NCBI GenBank assembly: GCA_014529385.2
Contig: CM043950.1
Location: 79,046,343-79,110,342, forward strand
Length of the DNA: 64,000 nucleotides
Source of the DNA: Adiantum capillus-veneris
Lineage: Eukaryota > Streptophyta > Polypodiopsida > Polypodiales > Pteridaceae
Direction: 5' to 3'
Shown here: piece by piece, positions 22,480 through 33,250 of the stretch
How positions within the stretch are numbered: the first letter of the stretch is position 1
Layout of the letters: each line of letters starts with the position of its first letter
Made by a program: the position numbers and the translations under genes
The notes under the pieces: generated by a model
Databases searched by the model: none
Told to the model about the DNA's origin: nothing
What the model saw: only the letters and a program-made list of their open reading frames with translations

Positions 22480-23400
22480 TTACAGAGACTGCGTACATAA
22501 ATGAAAATCAAAATTTTCTTTTTGATTTTGTTTTTTTTGCTAATTGAAAACAATTTTGCAGAAACTACTAATGGAATCAATGTGGTCTACAACTTTGCAG
22601 AAGAAAGTCTTTTCAAATTCTGCACCAATTTTGAGTTATCGTTCGCGGACTGCGTATATACCCGAAAAGCAAATTTCATTTTATGTTCTTGATTTTTTTC
22701 TTAATTGAAAACAATTTTGCAGAAACTAGTCGCCACAGGTAATCGATGTGGTCTACAACTTTGCACAAGAAAGTTTTTTCAAATTCTGCACCGATTTTGA
22801 CTTATTGTTTGCAGACTGTGTACATACCTGAAAAGCAACTTTCATTATATGTTTTTGATTTTTCTCTTAATTAAAAATGATTTTACAAAAACTAGCTGCA
22901 ATTGGCATCATAAACGATGTGGTCTACAACTTTGCAGAACAAAGTTTTTCCAAATTCTGCACCGATATTGAGTTATCGATGGCGGACTACGTATATGTCT
23001 GAAAAATAACTTTCGCTTTTTGTTTTTTATTTTTCTTTAATTGAGAATGATTTTGCAGAAACAACTTGCAAAGGAATTGAAATCGATGTGGTCTATAACT
23101 TTGTAGAAAAAAGTTATTTTTTTCAAATTCTGCACTGATTTTGAGTTATCGTTCCTGACTATGTACATTCTTGAAAAGAAACTTTTGTTTTTTGTTTTTT
23201 GATTTTTCTCACAATTGAGAACAATTTTGCAAAAACTATTTGCTCTGAGCCATCGGAATCGATGTGGTCTACAACTTTGCAGAAGAAAGTTTTTATAAAT
23301 TCTGCACTGATTTTGGGTTATCGTGTTGGACTGCGAATATGTTTGATTTTTTTTTTTTTTTTTTTTTTTTGCTTTTGATTTTCCTCATAATTGAAAACTT
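22480..23400. repeat. Tandem satellite, ~170 bp unit, about five copies
   Basis: The landmark TGTGGTCTACAACTTTGCAG, or close variants, begins at 22581, 22747, 22918, 23087 and 23263: spacings 166, 171, 169 and 176. Each unit also carries a variant of TTCTGCACCGATTTTGAGTTATC and a T-rich stretch. The array ends in a long T run at about 23346-23371. Copies differ from one another, so the array is old. Confidence 0.9.
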
Positions 23401-23620
23401 CTCAATTATATTTTTTCTTCATCAATCATATATTTGTTACTGACGTAACTTTGCTCTGTAGAGGCTAGTTACATATCGTTCCGATTCAGCCGAGCCATTG
23501 ATGATCGTCCAGATTCTATCGAGCTACTGTTGGTACATGATCTTTTGTTATATGAAATACTCGTTCATTGATTCTAGTATAATTATTCTAGAGATATAGT
23601 TTACGTCATTTTATTGATAA
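23401..23620. other. Transition between satellite and minisatellite
   Basis: About 220 bases with no gene or clear repeat seen. Confidence 0.4.
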
Positions 23621-23624
23621 TTTT

Positions 23625-24135
23625 TCATTGATACCATAGTGATTTTGATGGTACCATGATGATGTTTTGTTAGTACTTTGGTCATGATGATTTTCGTTGA
23701 TACCATGATGATATTTCATTGATACCATGGTTATTCTCAGTGATGCCATGATGATATTTTGTTGATACGATGGTTATTCTCGGTGATACCAAGATGTTGT
23801 TTCGTTGATACCATGGTTATTCTCGGTGATGCCATGATGTTGTTTCGTTGATACAATGATTATTCTTGGTGATATCATGATGTTGTTTCATTGATACCAT
23901 GGTTATTCTCGGTGATACCATGATGTTTTTTCGTTGATACCATGGTTATTCTCGGTGATATCATGATGTTGTTTCATTGATATCATGGTTATTCTCGGTG
24001 ATACCATGATGTTGTTTCGTTGATACAATGATTATTCTATGATGCTTTTCGTTGATACCATGATGATTTATTCATTTTTATTGATACAATGATGATATTT
24101 TGTTAATACTTTGATGATACTCATTGATATCACTA
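23625..24135. repeat. 43 bp minisatellite
   Basis: The unit is a variant of TTGATACCATGGTTATTCTC followed by GGTGATACCATGATGTTGTTTCG, repeated about ten times with drift, best preserved from about 23770 to 24040. The units are dominated by ATACCATG and GATGATG phrases. There is no spacer diversity as in a CRISPR array. Confidence 0.88.
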
Positions 24136-25290
24136 CGTTGATAAATGTCGTTTTATGTAGTTTATACACATGCCATTTGCATCATGTATCATGCATCTTG
24201 TACTTTTTATGTTCATACTTTATGTCCACATATGTTGTCGTGCATATATATGTCGTTAAAAGAGAGGTGTCGTGAACCATCTCTTATGGCATTGTGAATG
24301 TAATTATTTCACTAACGATGCTAATAATTTTCATGACTATGTTTTTTGAGTCTATGATATATGCAGGATTGATCTAAGAATTGATTTCATGACGACAAAC
24401 TTAGTGACAATAAAAGATTTATGAAGACATGTTTGGTGATTCCATATTGATGACAATGATGGGGGCTTTTCACAAGCCAAGCTCCCATACCCCTCTTCTC
24501 TCGTCCCCACCCCATGAAAACCCCCTCTTAGAGAGGGAGTGATAAAAGGCATTGGAAAAAGTAAGAAAAAAAATAAAGTATGATTATGTTAATATATAAG
24601 AAAGGTAAAATAGGCCACCTCATGCCCGCGGGGTAGCCCATCCCCACCTTGCCTCCTTTTTCTTCACTGTTGCCCCGTCGGGTGTCCCTTTTCCTCTCCT
24701 CCACTCAAAAGGTCAACCCCCTCTCTCTTTCCCTTGTCCTTTCTCCTTTCTCTCTCCCCTCAAGCTACCCCACCTCTCACCAATAATGCATTATAACTCA
24801 CCAATAATGCACCCTAACTCACATGCAACTTACCCTATCTTCCAAAATAGTATACCCCACCCCCTCTTTCTCTCTCCTATCATATCCCATGAACCAAATA
24901 CCCCCCTCTCTCTCTAAAGGGCGCCATGTCTCTTTTCTTGTAGCTAAATAACCTCCCCCACACTCACACACACTCAGTTTCACTGAAAAAGGTACCCACA
25001 GACCCATCCCCACCCGGTGGTTACCTGATTTTTTTTGTGTTCACACACATCTACACACAGATTCACCTCTGAACACACTTCCCTCTCTCCCCTCTTGTAA
25101 TTACTTTATTCTCCATGTTACCTCTCACTTTTTTTCATCAACCCATCTCTCTCTCTTAGTCTCTCTCTCATGAGACTGCTGTTCTGGCACATATACACAC
25201 AGCTAGACAAGTGGGGCCCACAGTCACATGGCCTATGTAGATAATGATTTTTTCATTTCTAAATTCTAGAATTTCTCCCCCCTCCTCCCC

Positions 25291-25297
25291 TATATAA
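25291..25297 (+). promoter_or_regulatory. TATA box of the 5' LTR
   Basis: TATATAAAG stands after a C-rich stretch (CTCCCCCCTCCTCCCC) and is conserved at 32611-32617 in the other LTR. Transcription would begin some 30 bases downstream, placing the U3/R border at about 25320. Confidence 0.65.
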
Positions 25298-25508
25298 AGA
25301 AGGGTCACCATCACACTAAGGACACACATAAGCATGACCTCTACACCCTTGGGCTATGGAAGATGAAGGGAAACTAAATGAAGGATGATGGCCATAACCC
25401 TCGTGCGAGTCTTCGCCATCAACTCCCACCTATCCGCCATGTGCTCTACCACGCTCTCCCTTCTCATTCCCCTACCCTATGCTCCCCATTTCATCGCCTT
25501 ATTCTCTA

Positions 25509-25514
25509 AATAAA
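25509..25514 (+). terminator. AATAAA polyadenylation signal of the LTR
   Basis: AATAAA lies about 215 bases after the TATA box, as expected for the R region, and is conserved at 32924-32929 in the 3' LTR, where it would act. Confidence 0.5.
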
Positions 25515-25678
25515 GCTTGAGGTTTTGTGAGTATGTTTTCTTGCAATGTTTTGCCCATGTGAGGTGTGCGGAATCGCCACCTAGTCTTGTGTTTGGAGTG
25601 AGCTTGTGTATGTGTAAAGGGTGTGCGGATTCGCCATCCTTTTGTGGTGAGTAGTACTAAGCCGCTATACCCCCTCCC

Positions 25679-25721
<43 letters not shown>

Positions 25722-25932
25722 TGATCTCATTCCCTTTCCTCTTCATCATTGCTCCCAAGCATCCATCTCTCTTGGATGAAAACTTTGTTATGGTGGTGTG
25801 TTGTTTGCGTCCTAGCCGCTGAAGCTAGGTGGTGCCCCCTGTTTGCTTTACCATGACAGGCTCGAGGCGCTCCATTTAGTCCCCGGTGTTTTAGAGGCCG
25901 TCGGGGGTTCGGGGTTCGCTTTGCTCCCATCA

Positions 25933-25950
25933 TTTGGTGCCCCCACTGAG
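25933..25950 (+). other. Candidate tRNA primer-binding site
   Basis: TTTGGTGCCCCCACTGAG directly follows CCCATCA. It resembles the TTGGTGCC-type primer sites of Tat/Ogre-like plant elements. The tRNA partner was not checked, and the assignment depends on the LTR end being at 25932. Confidence 0.4.
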
Positions 25951-26005
25951 GATCTTTTCATGAAACCCTTCAGTTTACAAGACTGAAACCCCTAAACTAT
26001 TGTGA

Positions 26006-26471
26006 ATGGATGAATGGCTAGCAGGATTTGCTAATTGGATGACAGAAGAAGAAGAGCTCCAAGCACAACTAGACGAACTCCGTATCTCCATTGAAGCTCG
26101 AGTGCCAAGTGTAACGGTAATCGATTTGCAGTGGGAGAGTCAACCAACATGCCAAACCCAATGGATATACATAGGCCAAGTGCCAAGAAGAAGAAGGAGA
26201 AGGTCGAAACCATGTCCGCAACCTACAACCAACCAACAACAACAAAATGGAAGGAGCTCTGCACAATAGAGAATCAACACTATTCTACTTTGAGAATCGG
26301 GTAACTCAAGTCCCCGAGGTAATTATCACAGTCAGTTTTCAAGTCGCACCTGATGCTGCAGCACAGATAACGGAATCATTGGCTCACACTCTGACTAGAG
26401 AAACTAGGGATCTACTGAGTTTGTTTCAGGAAAGAACACCACCCCCTCTTACAAGCTTGGACAGTGACTAA
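26006..26471 (+). pseudogene. Small ORFs upstream of gag
   Basis: Two overlapping frames (26006-26269, 26247-26471) read MDEWLAGFANWMTEEEELQ, then VPRRRRRRSKP, and in the shifted frame ESLAHTLTRETRDLLSLFQ. They may be one ORF with a frameshift, comparable in place to the extra ORF upstream of gag in some Tat elements. No domain is recognised. Confidence 0.35.
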
Positions 26472-26789
26472 GCACCTCTAAGCTTCACATGAATCAGTAC
26501 AACCTACCTCAAGACAGATCACACATACCAACATGTGTACGCTCAATCAAGGTAATACTTGATTTGAAGGCTCACTACCAGCACGTCATTGACAGCATGC
26601 TGGGTGGGGAGCGATTTTTTGAGGTTCTGGCATCAGATCAACCATTTGTCCTACCTTTGGTACAAGGCAATGTACCGTTTGAAGTTTTAATCTATGTCCT
26701 AGTATAAGAGGGTATACACGCCTCCTTGTAAAGAAGAAAAAACTTTTGCAAGTTAAGCAGTGTGTCTTTCTAGCTCTCTCTCAGTAATC

Positions 26790-28193
26790 ATGGCAAGTGT
26801 AGCATTTCCAACATTTAAAGGAAAGAAGGGGGAGGATTTGGTAACAGACTTCCTAGATGACTTTGAAGTAGCATGTGTAGTGAGCAACAAAGATACGGAT
26901 GAATCCCGGGTTAGAATCTTTAAACATCTCATGAAGCTAGAAGCTAGATCATGGTACAATGCACTTCCACAAGCAACCAAGGATGACTGGGAACCCTTAA
27001 AAACCGCTTTTAAGAGGCGCTTTGGGAGAGGTACCACTTCAGAAAAGTTGTGGGATAAGTTGAGAGACTTGAAGCAGGAGGGTCTTTTAGAATATGCCAC
27101 CTATGAGTCCAAATTCGTGGATTTGTGGGAACGGTGGGTTGAGTCACTGGAAAGGGGGGAAGCTGCACCCGATTTCCTAAAAAAAGATCGGTTCACGCAT
27201 GGCTTATGGCCGCTTCTCAAGGAGAAGGTGAAAGGTAGATTCTCGGCTACGTACGAGTTAGCCGTTGAGATTGTTCGCCTTAAGGACAAGAAGCTGCGAA
27301 TGAAAGCCAAAGAAACCGAGTCAACAGAAACAGCAACATCATGTCGACCAGCAACTACGACAACCACCATTCCACCACCACCACCGGCTCTTTGGGTAAG
27401 AGATGACCAACAAGATATGTTGGCCCATATTACTGACCAACTGCAGAATTTGTCTGTCCACTTAATACAATAAGAGAGGAGTCAAGAAAGAGATCAAGAC
27501 CCTGGAAGAGCACGACGACAAAATAGGGAGTATCATTGCTACAACTACGGAGAAGACGGTCACGGTATGTACTACTGTCCCAAACCACGACAAAACTATA
27601 ATAGAGGAGGTAAGAGGAACCAATTGTCACCCCCTAGAGAAAGAACACCCCCACCCCGAGCACCAACCCCACCAACACAAATTCTACGTCCACCCCAGAC
27701 ACCACTACAAGCATCCATTCCACCTCTTCCACCAACCCCACCACCTGATCGCCGTGTAAACATCATAAGGCTAGAAGAGAAAGGAAAAGCCGTAGTAGTG
27801 GATCCACCTAGAGCAAAGGAGAGGGACAAGGGTAAGGAGAAGGTAACCTTTTTAGAACCACTTGAAGCCATGACTGTGAAAAGAGCTAGGAGGGAGAAAG
27901 CTACACAATCAAATGATGAGAGAAGCATGAGAGGAGAAACTAGCAAGAGGCCATCCAGGCCACGACGAAAATTGGGCATCACCGACTTCCAACTAGGGAA
28001 AAGTTCTAAGCCCTATGATCTAACATTGGATGTGGCAGAGCAAGGACCGAAGATTACATGGCCACAGCTGCTACACCTTGTACCTAAAGTAAGGAGACAA
28101 TGGTCTAAAATGGTAAGTACAAGACACTCCAAAACAAAGGTAGCCGGAGCAATTTCGGGATGCAACATGGATGTCTTGTACTTACCATTTTAG
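26790..28193 (+). pseudogene. Gag with defective zinc knuckle, one internal stop
   Basis: The ATG at 26790 opens MASVAFPTFKGKKGEDLVTD. The gag core follows (EARSWYNALPQATKDDWEPL, FKRRFGR, LKEKVKGRF). The frame stops at TAA 27471-27473 but continues unchanged to 28193. A CCHC-like box at about 27534-27575 reads CYNYGEDGHGMYYC, with the second Cys replaced by Tyr. Then comes a Pro/Thr-rich linker (27620-27760) and a basic region ending WPQLLHLVPKVRRQWSKM, where protease should begin. Gag packages element RNA; the stop and the altered knuckle make this copy defective. Confidence 0.88.
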
Positions 28194-28244
28194 ACCATTG
28201 TCGCCTTACTTTAGGTACAAGGTGTAGCAGCTGTGGCCATGTAA
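28054..28244. repeat. 73 bp inverted repeat replacing the protease
   Basis: Left arm 28054-28126 and right arm 28172-28244 are reverse complements with a single mismatch, separated by 45 bases. The 13-mer GGATGTCTTGTAC occurs at 28169-28181 and again at 28245-28257, flanking the inverted arm. The retropepsin domain present in the sister pol at about 63560-63900 is absent here: the frame resumes at 28258 with KDWGTRL, the equivalent of VQDWRHG after that protease. Confidence 0.95.
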
Positions 28245-28251
28245 GGATGTC

Positions 28252-30036
28252 TTGTACAAGGACTGGGGTACTCGCCTTCTACGCATGACCAGTAAGAAAG
28301 GGGAGAAAATCTACTACGACATGAGGATTGGCAAGCAGAAGCAAATGAATCTGGAAACATCGGCAGATGAAACCACTAGCGAATCTTCCAGTTCTGAGGA
28401 GGAGACCACATCCACCGAAGAAAGTGACAGTTCCATTGATGTGATGGGTATAATTATGAAGGATCCACAAAGGGTAAGCACAACTGGTGATCCATCACCA
28501 AAAGGGAAACCCAATGAAGAGGAGAGAAAATCACCTGGCCTAGGAGGAAGTAGGTTGAAGGGTATGTTGTCTACGGAATTAACACTTGAGGAGAAAGATA
28601 GTTTTTTGCAAATGTTGATGGGATTTCCTAACCTGTTCATTGACAACTATGAAAGAATCAGAGGCATTACAGTGGTGGAACATCATATTAAGCTGAAGGA
28701 AGGGGTAAAACCAGTTGTGCAAAAGCTACGACAACTGGGGGTCATACAAGAAAAGGCACTCTTGGCCGAGGTAAGGAAACTGCTGGAGGCAGGATTCATC
28801 TATCCTGTAGAAAACTCAGAATGGGTGTCACCCATAGTGGTGACGCCTAAAAAGAATGGTAAGTGGAGGGTCTGTGCTGACTACAAACCACTAAATGCAG
28901 CTACAAAGAGAGACCACTTTCCTCTCCCTTTCTTGGATGAAATTCTGAATGAAGTAGCGGGTTTTGAATGCTATACCGTCTGTGATGGTTATTCTGGATA
29001 CTTTCAAATACGCATAGCCTTGGAAGATCAGCTAGAAACCTCTTTTATCACGCCATGGGGTTGTTTTGCATACAGGGTTATGCCATTTGGTCTCACAAAT
29101 GCACCTGCCACATTCCAAAGATATGTCACATATGTTTTTCAACCGTTCTTTGGAACATCCATAAGAGTGTTCATTGATGATTTTTGTATATATAGCTCTC
29201 GTATTTCACATTTAGAAAAGGTAACTGAAGGTTTGGCCAGGTTGCAGAGCCTAGGTGGGCAATTAAATGTGGATAAATGTCACATTGGGGAGAGTAAAGT
29301 CATTCTACTAGGCCATGAAATTTCAGCAAGAGGTATCAACGCCGACCCAAGTAAGGTGTCCGCACTCATAGCCCTACCTTCACCAACGACCGCACGTCAA
29401 CTGGTCTCTTTTCTACAGAAGGTGAGGTACTTAAGTAGATTCATACATCTACTATCACAACTTATTCTACCACTGCAACAACTCACTCAAAGATCAACTT
29501 TCACTTGGGACGAGGAAAGCGAACATCACTACAACAAGGTAAAGGAGGTCTTAGCCACTCTGCCAACTATCTCACCACCTAAGTGGGATGAAAAATTCTA
29601 TGTCACCTCAAGTGTTGGTGATGAATCATTGGGGGTTGTGCTACTCCAAAAGGATACGGCGACATCTTTCATGAGGCCAATCTACTTCTCTAGTCGAATG
29701 ATGACAGCAGGAGAGAAAGGTTTCACCCATGTGGAAAACTTAGTCCTGGCTCTTAGATTTGCAACTACAAAGTTTAGGTCATATTTGCTGCCTAAGCAAT
29801 TTGTGATTCTAACCACGGATGAAATATTTCCCTATGTTGTACAACACATGGATGTGTCTGCTAGAATTACTAAATGGCTAGTTCGTCTGCAAGAGTTTGA
29901 CTACACGGTACAGGTAGAAAGCACGACAAGGGCAAGTTTGGGGGGACTCATGACCTACCAAGTCTTTGAAGGGAAGGAGAAGCAATCTAAGGGAAGTACC
30001 ACCGATGGTAGAAGGAGCATACTCTCTCTACTTTGA
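28252..30036 (+). CDS. RT and gypsy-type RNase H of Tat-like pol (partial polyprotein)
   Basis: This is an uninterrupted 594-codon frame with no true start of its own (CTT or TTG at the edge), the middle of a polyprotein. An acidic Ser/Glu linker (residues ~40-65) precedes RT: PVENSEWVSPIVVTPKKNGK (~183-203), ADYKPLNAATKRDHFPLPF, MPFGLTNAPATFQRY, and the catalytic box FIDDF at ~307. RNase H follows (SSRMMTAGEKGFTHVENLV, LLPKQFVILTTDE). Both catalytic Asp residues of the YxDD-type box remain. Reading ends in a frameshift just before the second RNase H. The family copies element RNA into DNA in the particle. Confidence 0.9.
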   Translation: MYKDWGTRLLRMTSKKGEKIYYDMRIGKQKQMNLETSADETTSESSSSEEETTSTEESDSSIDVMGIIMKDPQRVSTTGDPSPKGKPNEEERKSPGLGGSRLKGMLSTELTLEEKDSFLQMLMGFPNLFIDNYERIRGITVVEHHIKLKEGVKPVVQKLRQLGVIQEKALLAEVRKLLEAGFIYPVENSEWVSPIVVTPKKNGKWRVCADYKPLNAATKRDHFPLPFLDEILNEVAGFECYTVCDGYSGYFQIRIALEDQLETSFITPWGCFAYRVMPFGLTNAPATFQRYVTYVFQPFFGTSIRVFIDDFCIYSSRISHLEKVTEGLARLQSLGGQLNVDKCHIGESKVILLGHEISARGINADPSKVSALIALPSPTTARQLVSFLQKVRYLSRFIHLLSQLILPLQQLTQRSTFTWDEESEHHYNKVKEVLATLPTISPPKWDEKFYVTSSVGDESLGVVLLQKDTATSFMRPIYFSSRMMTAGEKGFTHVENLVLALRFATTKFRSYLLPKQFVILTTDEIFPYVVQHMDVSARITKWLVRLQEFDYTVQVESTTRASLGGLMTYQVFEGKEKQSKGSTTDGRRSILSLL

Positions 30037-30440
30037 TGGAGCCTACTAGCGAGCGTCTGACAAAGCAGCTGCAAGCATAGTGGTCTTTGATGACAAAGGG
30101 ACAAAGGTATTTTCATTGGGCCAATTGTTAGATTCACATTCTAACAATGAAGCTGAGTATGTAGCACTAACCAAGGGTCTACAATGGTGCGTCTCACAAG
30201 GTGTACAACGCCTTAATGTATTTGGGGATGCTCTACTTCTGGTAAGGCAAGTAAATGGAGCATGGACATGCAAGAATCCTAGTTTAAGGACTCACTTAAG
30301 TGGTGTAAAAACCTTGTTGGGTAAGTTTGAAGAAGTTCAAATACACCATATCCCAAGGGATCAAAACCAAGAAGCAGATGCCCTAGAAAGTGAAAGACTA
30401 CAGGAAGTGGTGGTTGGAGCAATAAAGCTAAAGCTCCCTC
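30023..30440 (+). pseudogene. Second (archaeal-like) RNase H domain
   Basis: In the frame one step away from RT: YFDGAY, TAG at 30047-30049, RASDKAAASIVVFDDKG, then NNEAEYVALTKGLQWCV, NVFGDALLLVRQV and IPRDQNQEADAL. Asp, Glu, Asp and Asp of the active site are all kept. The place between gypsy RNase H and integrase is the Tat hallmark. The frameshift and the early TAG break the link to RT. Confidence 0.85.
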
Positions 30441-31748
30441 TATTTCAAAGCAGTGATGCCTTGCCTGACATCATGCATTTTTTGGAAACAGGAGAATGCC
30501 CATCAGATTTAACAAAGGGACAGAAGCAATGGCTGACGCGGAAGGCCACAAGGTATCGACTCATCAATGACGGTTTGTACTATAAGGGTAAGTACCAAAT
30601 ACTCAGGAAGGTCCCTCTCTCTCAAGAAATCACGGGAGTAATTGCTAGTTGTCACGACGGGGTTTGTGGTGGTCACTTTTCCCTAGACATAACAAGTAGG
30701 AAAATCTTGCAGGAAGGCTTCATATGGCCTAGCCTCAACCGTGATGTACACCACTGGTGCAAAACGTGTAAGTTGTGTCAAAAGGCCGGCACTAGGTCAC
30801 TTATGCCTGAACCACAGACACCTATTCTCTCATATGGCCCATTTGAAAAATGGGGTATCGATGCCATTGGACTACATGACTAGATGGGCAGAGGCTACAG
30901 CCACCACTAGAATCACAGCGGTAGAGGTAGCTAAATTTATCTACGAGCACATATGCTGTAGGTTTGGCACACCTTTAGAGATCATCTCTGATAGAGGGCC
31001 AGGTTTCAGAGCAGACTTGGTAGGAGAATTAATGCAGAAACTGGGCATTACAAGGAGACACTCTTCACCATATTACCCTCAATGTAATGGCCTAGTTGAA
31101 AAGGTAAATGGAATGGTTTCTAAAATTATTACCAAGTAGGTAAACAATCATCCTGGAGACTGGGATAAGTATCTACTACCAGCTTTATGGGCCTACAGAA
31201 CTTCATTTCGTACATCCTTGGGATTCACACCGTATCATCTAGTATTTGGTAAGGAAGCAATCTTGCCCATTGAAGTGCAACTACAAAGTCTCAGAGTAAT
31301 GGCAAGTTAGCTTCAACAGCCCAACATGCATTTGAGAGATCACATCATCAACTCGGAAAGACTGTAGCTGGACAGAGAAGAAGCAATAAATTATTATGCA
31401 TCACAAGCAGAGCATAGACGGCTTAGCTTTAACGAGCATCTCCGGAAAAAAGAATTGAAGAAAGGAACGTTGGTGCTCCGCTACGACAATCGCTTCGACA
31501 CGCGCAAGGATAAGAAACTCCTACTCCGATGAGAAGGTCCTTTCATCGTCAGGAAAAAGTATGCCAATGGAAGCTACTAGCTTATGGAGGCTGATAGAAA
31601 ACTTCATAAAACCAGGGTAAATGGTTGGCGACTTAAACCTTATTTTCTTCGATTTGACCAGGCTCCACCTATTGACATTCCAGATGAGGACACACCATCA
31701 GCTGCCACCTCCGACGATAATGATCAAACAGATGAGCTAGACACATGA
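30441..31748 (+). pseudogene. Integrase relic with C-terminal region
   Basis: The zinc-binding region is complete: SCHDGVCGGHF with WCKTCKLCQKAG. WGIDAIG carries the first core Asp. About 50 bases are then missing relative to the copy at 10740-10795, causing a frameshift at about 30865. The core continues as DYMTRWAEA, IISDRGPGFRADLV (second Asp) and CNGLVEKVNGM (Glu). Further stops (31137, about 31308, 31530 and others) follow in an otherwise recognisable C-terminus (KGTLVLRYDNRF, EGPFIVRKKY, NGWRLKPYFLRF). Confidence 0.85.
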
Positions 31749-31760
31749 ATGCCTCTAGCC

Positions 31761-31776
31761 AAAAGGGGAGGGCTAA
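31761..31776 (+). other. Polypurine tract
   Basis: AAAAGGGGAGGGCTAA lies directly before the TGATGGGCG that begins the 3' LTR. The purine core is AAAAGGGGAGGG. Confidence 0.85.
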
Positions 31777-33250
31777 TGATGGGCGATTTTCACAAGCCAA
31801 GCTCCCATACCCCTCTTCTCTCGTCCCCACCCCATGAAAACCCCCTCTTAGGGAGGGAGTGATGAAAGACATTGGAAAAAGTAAGAAAAAAATAAGTATG
31901 ATTATGTAAATATATAAGAAAGGTAAAATAGGCCACCTCATGCCTGCGGAGTAGCCCATCCCCACCTTGCCTCCTTTTTCTTCACTGTTGCCCCGCCGTG
32001 TGTCCCTTTTCCTCTCCTCCACTCAAAAGGTCAACCCCCTCTCTCTTCCCCTTGTCCTTTCTCCTTTCTCTCTCCCCTCAAGCTACCCCACCTCTCACCA
32101 ATAATTCATTCTAACTCACCAATAATGCACCCTACTTCACATGAAACTTACCCTATCTTCCAAAATAGTATACCCCACCCCCCGTTTCTCTCTCCTATCA
32201 TATCCCATGACCCAAATACCCCCCTCTCTCTCTCTAAAGGGCACCATGTCTCTTGTCTTGTAGCTAAATAACCTCCCCCACACTCACACACACTCAGTTT
32301 CATTGAAAAAGGTGCCCACAGACCCATCCCCACCCGGTGGTTACCTAATTTTTCTTGTGTTCACATACATCTGCACACAGATTCACCTCTGAACACAGTC
32401 CCCTCTCTCCCCTCTTGTAATTACTTTAGTCTCCATGTCACCTCTCACTTTTTTTCATCAACCCATCTCTCTCTCTTAGTGTCTCTCTCATGAGACTACT
32501 GTTCTAGCACATATACACACAGCCAGACAAGTGGGGCCCATAGTGACATGGCCTATGTAGATAATGATCTCTTCATTTCTAAATTCTATAATTTCTCCCC
32601 CCTCCTCCCCTATATAAAGAGGGGTCACCATCACACTAAAGACACACACAACATCACCAAAGAACACACTATGCACTGTGTGTGCCTAGTGCACACACAC
32701 ACACACCCACACCATCACCATCACCGCAATCACCATGCTTGTCTTGAGCATGACCTCTACACCCTTGGCTATGGAAGATGAAGGGCAACTAAATGAAGGA
32801 TGATGGACATAACCCTCGTGCGAGTCTTGGCCATCAGCTCCCACCTATCCACCATGTGCTCTACCACTCTCTCCCTTTTCATTCCCCTACCCTATGCTCC
32901 CCATTTCATCGCCTTATTGTCTAAATAAAGCTTGAGGTTTTGTGAGTATGTTTTCTTGCAATGTTTTGCCCATGTGAGGTGTGCAGAATCTCCACCTAAT
33001 CTTGTGTTTGGAGTGAGCTTGTGTATGTGTGAAGGGTGTGCGAACTCTCCATCCTTTTGTGATGCCTAAGTACTAAGCCGCTATACCCCCTCCCTCACTC
33101 TCTCTCTCTCTCTCTCACTTGATCTCATTCCCTTTTCTCTTCATCATTACTCCCAAGTATCCATCTCTTTTGGATGAAAACTTTGTTATGGTGGTGTGTT
33201 GTTTGCATCCTAGCCGCTGAAGCTAGGTGGTGCCCCTCTTTGATTTACCA
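31777..33250 (+). mobile_element. 3' LTR of the Tat-like element
   Basis: Matches the 5' LTR from TGATGGG to TTTACCA, with scattered substitutions. It retains a CA-rich stretch (32650-32745) missing from the 5' copy. TATA box at 32611-32617, AATAAA at 32924-32929. It may be truncated at its right end, because the 5' copy appears to continue about 79 bases further before the primer site. Confidence 0.88.

Larger units (their letters stand above)
24457..25932 (+). mobile_element. 5' LTR of the Tat-like element
   Basis: It starts TGATGGGGGCTTTTCACAAG and matches 31777-33250 up to ...TTTACCA (25853 / 33250). The true end may be CCCATCA at 25932, because a primer-site-like TTTGGTGCCCCCACTGAG follows at once; in that case the 3' LTR is truncated by about 79 bases. 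Compared with the 3' copy it lacks about 95 bases near 25325 (the CA-rich stretch at 32650-32745). A TC tract lies at 25682-25718. Confidence 0.85.
24457..33250 (+). mobile_element. Tat-like Ty3/gypsy LTR retrotransposon with both LTRs
   Basis: Order is 5' LTR (from 24457), primer-site candidate (25933), gag (26790-28193), RT-RNase H (28252-30036), second RNase H, integrase, polypurine tract (31761-31776) and 3' LTR (from 31777). The two LTRs are closely similar over about 1.4 kb. Defects are a stop in gag, loss of protease, frameshifts around the second RNase H, a deletion in integrase and several stops near the end. No target duplication is visible (GACAA left, GTAGC right), perhaps because the 3' LTR end is cut. 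Confidence 0.9.

Noticed and set aside
23625-24135. Possible CRISPR-like array
   Set aside because: Units are contiguous tandem copies with no unique spacers, in a plant nuclear context without cas genes.
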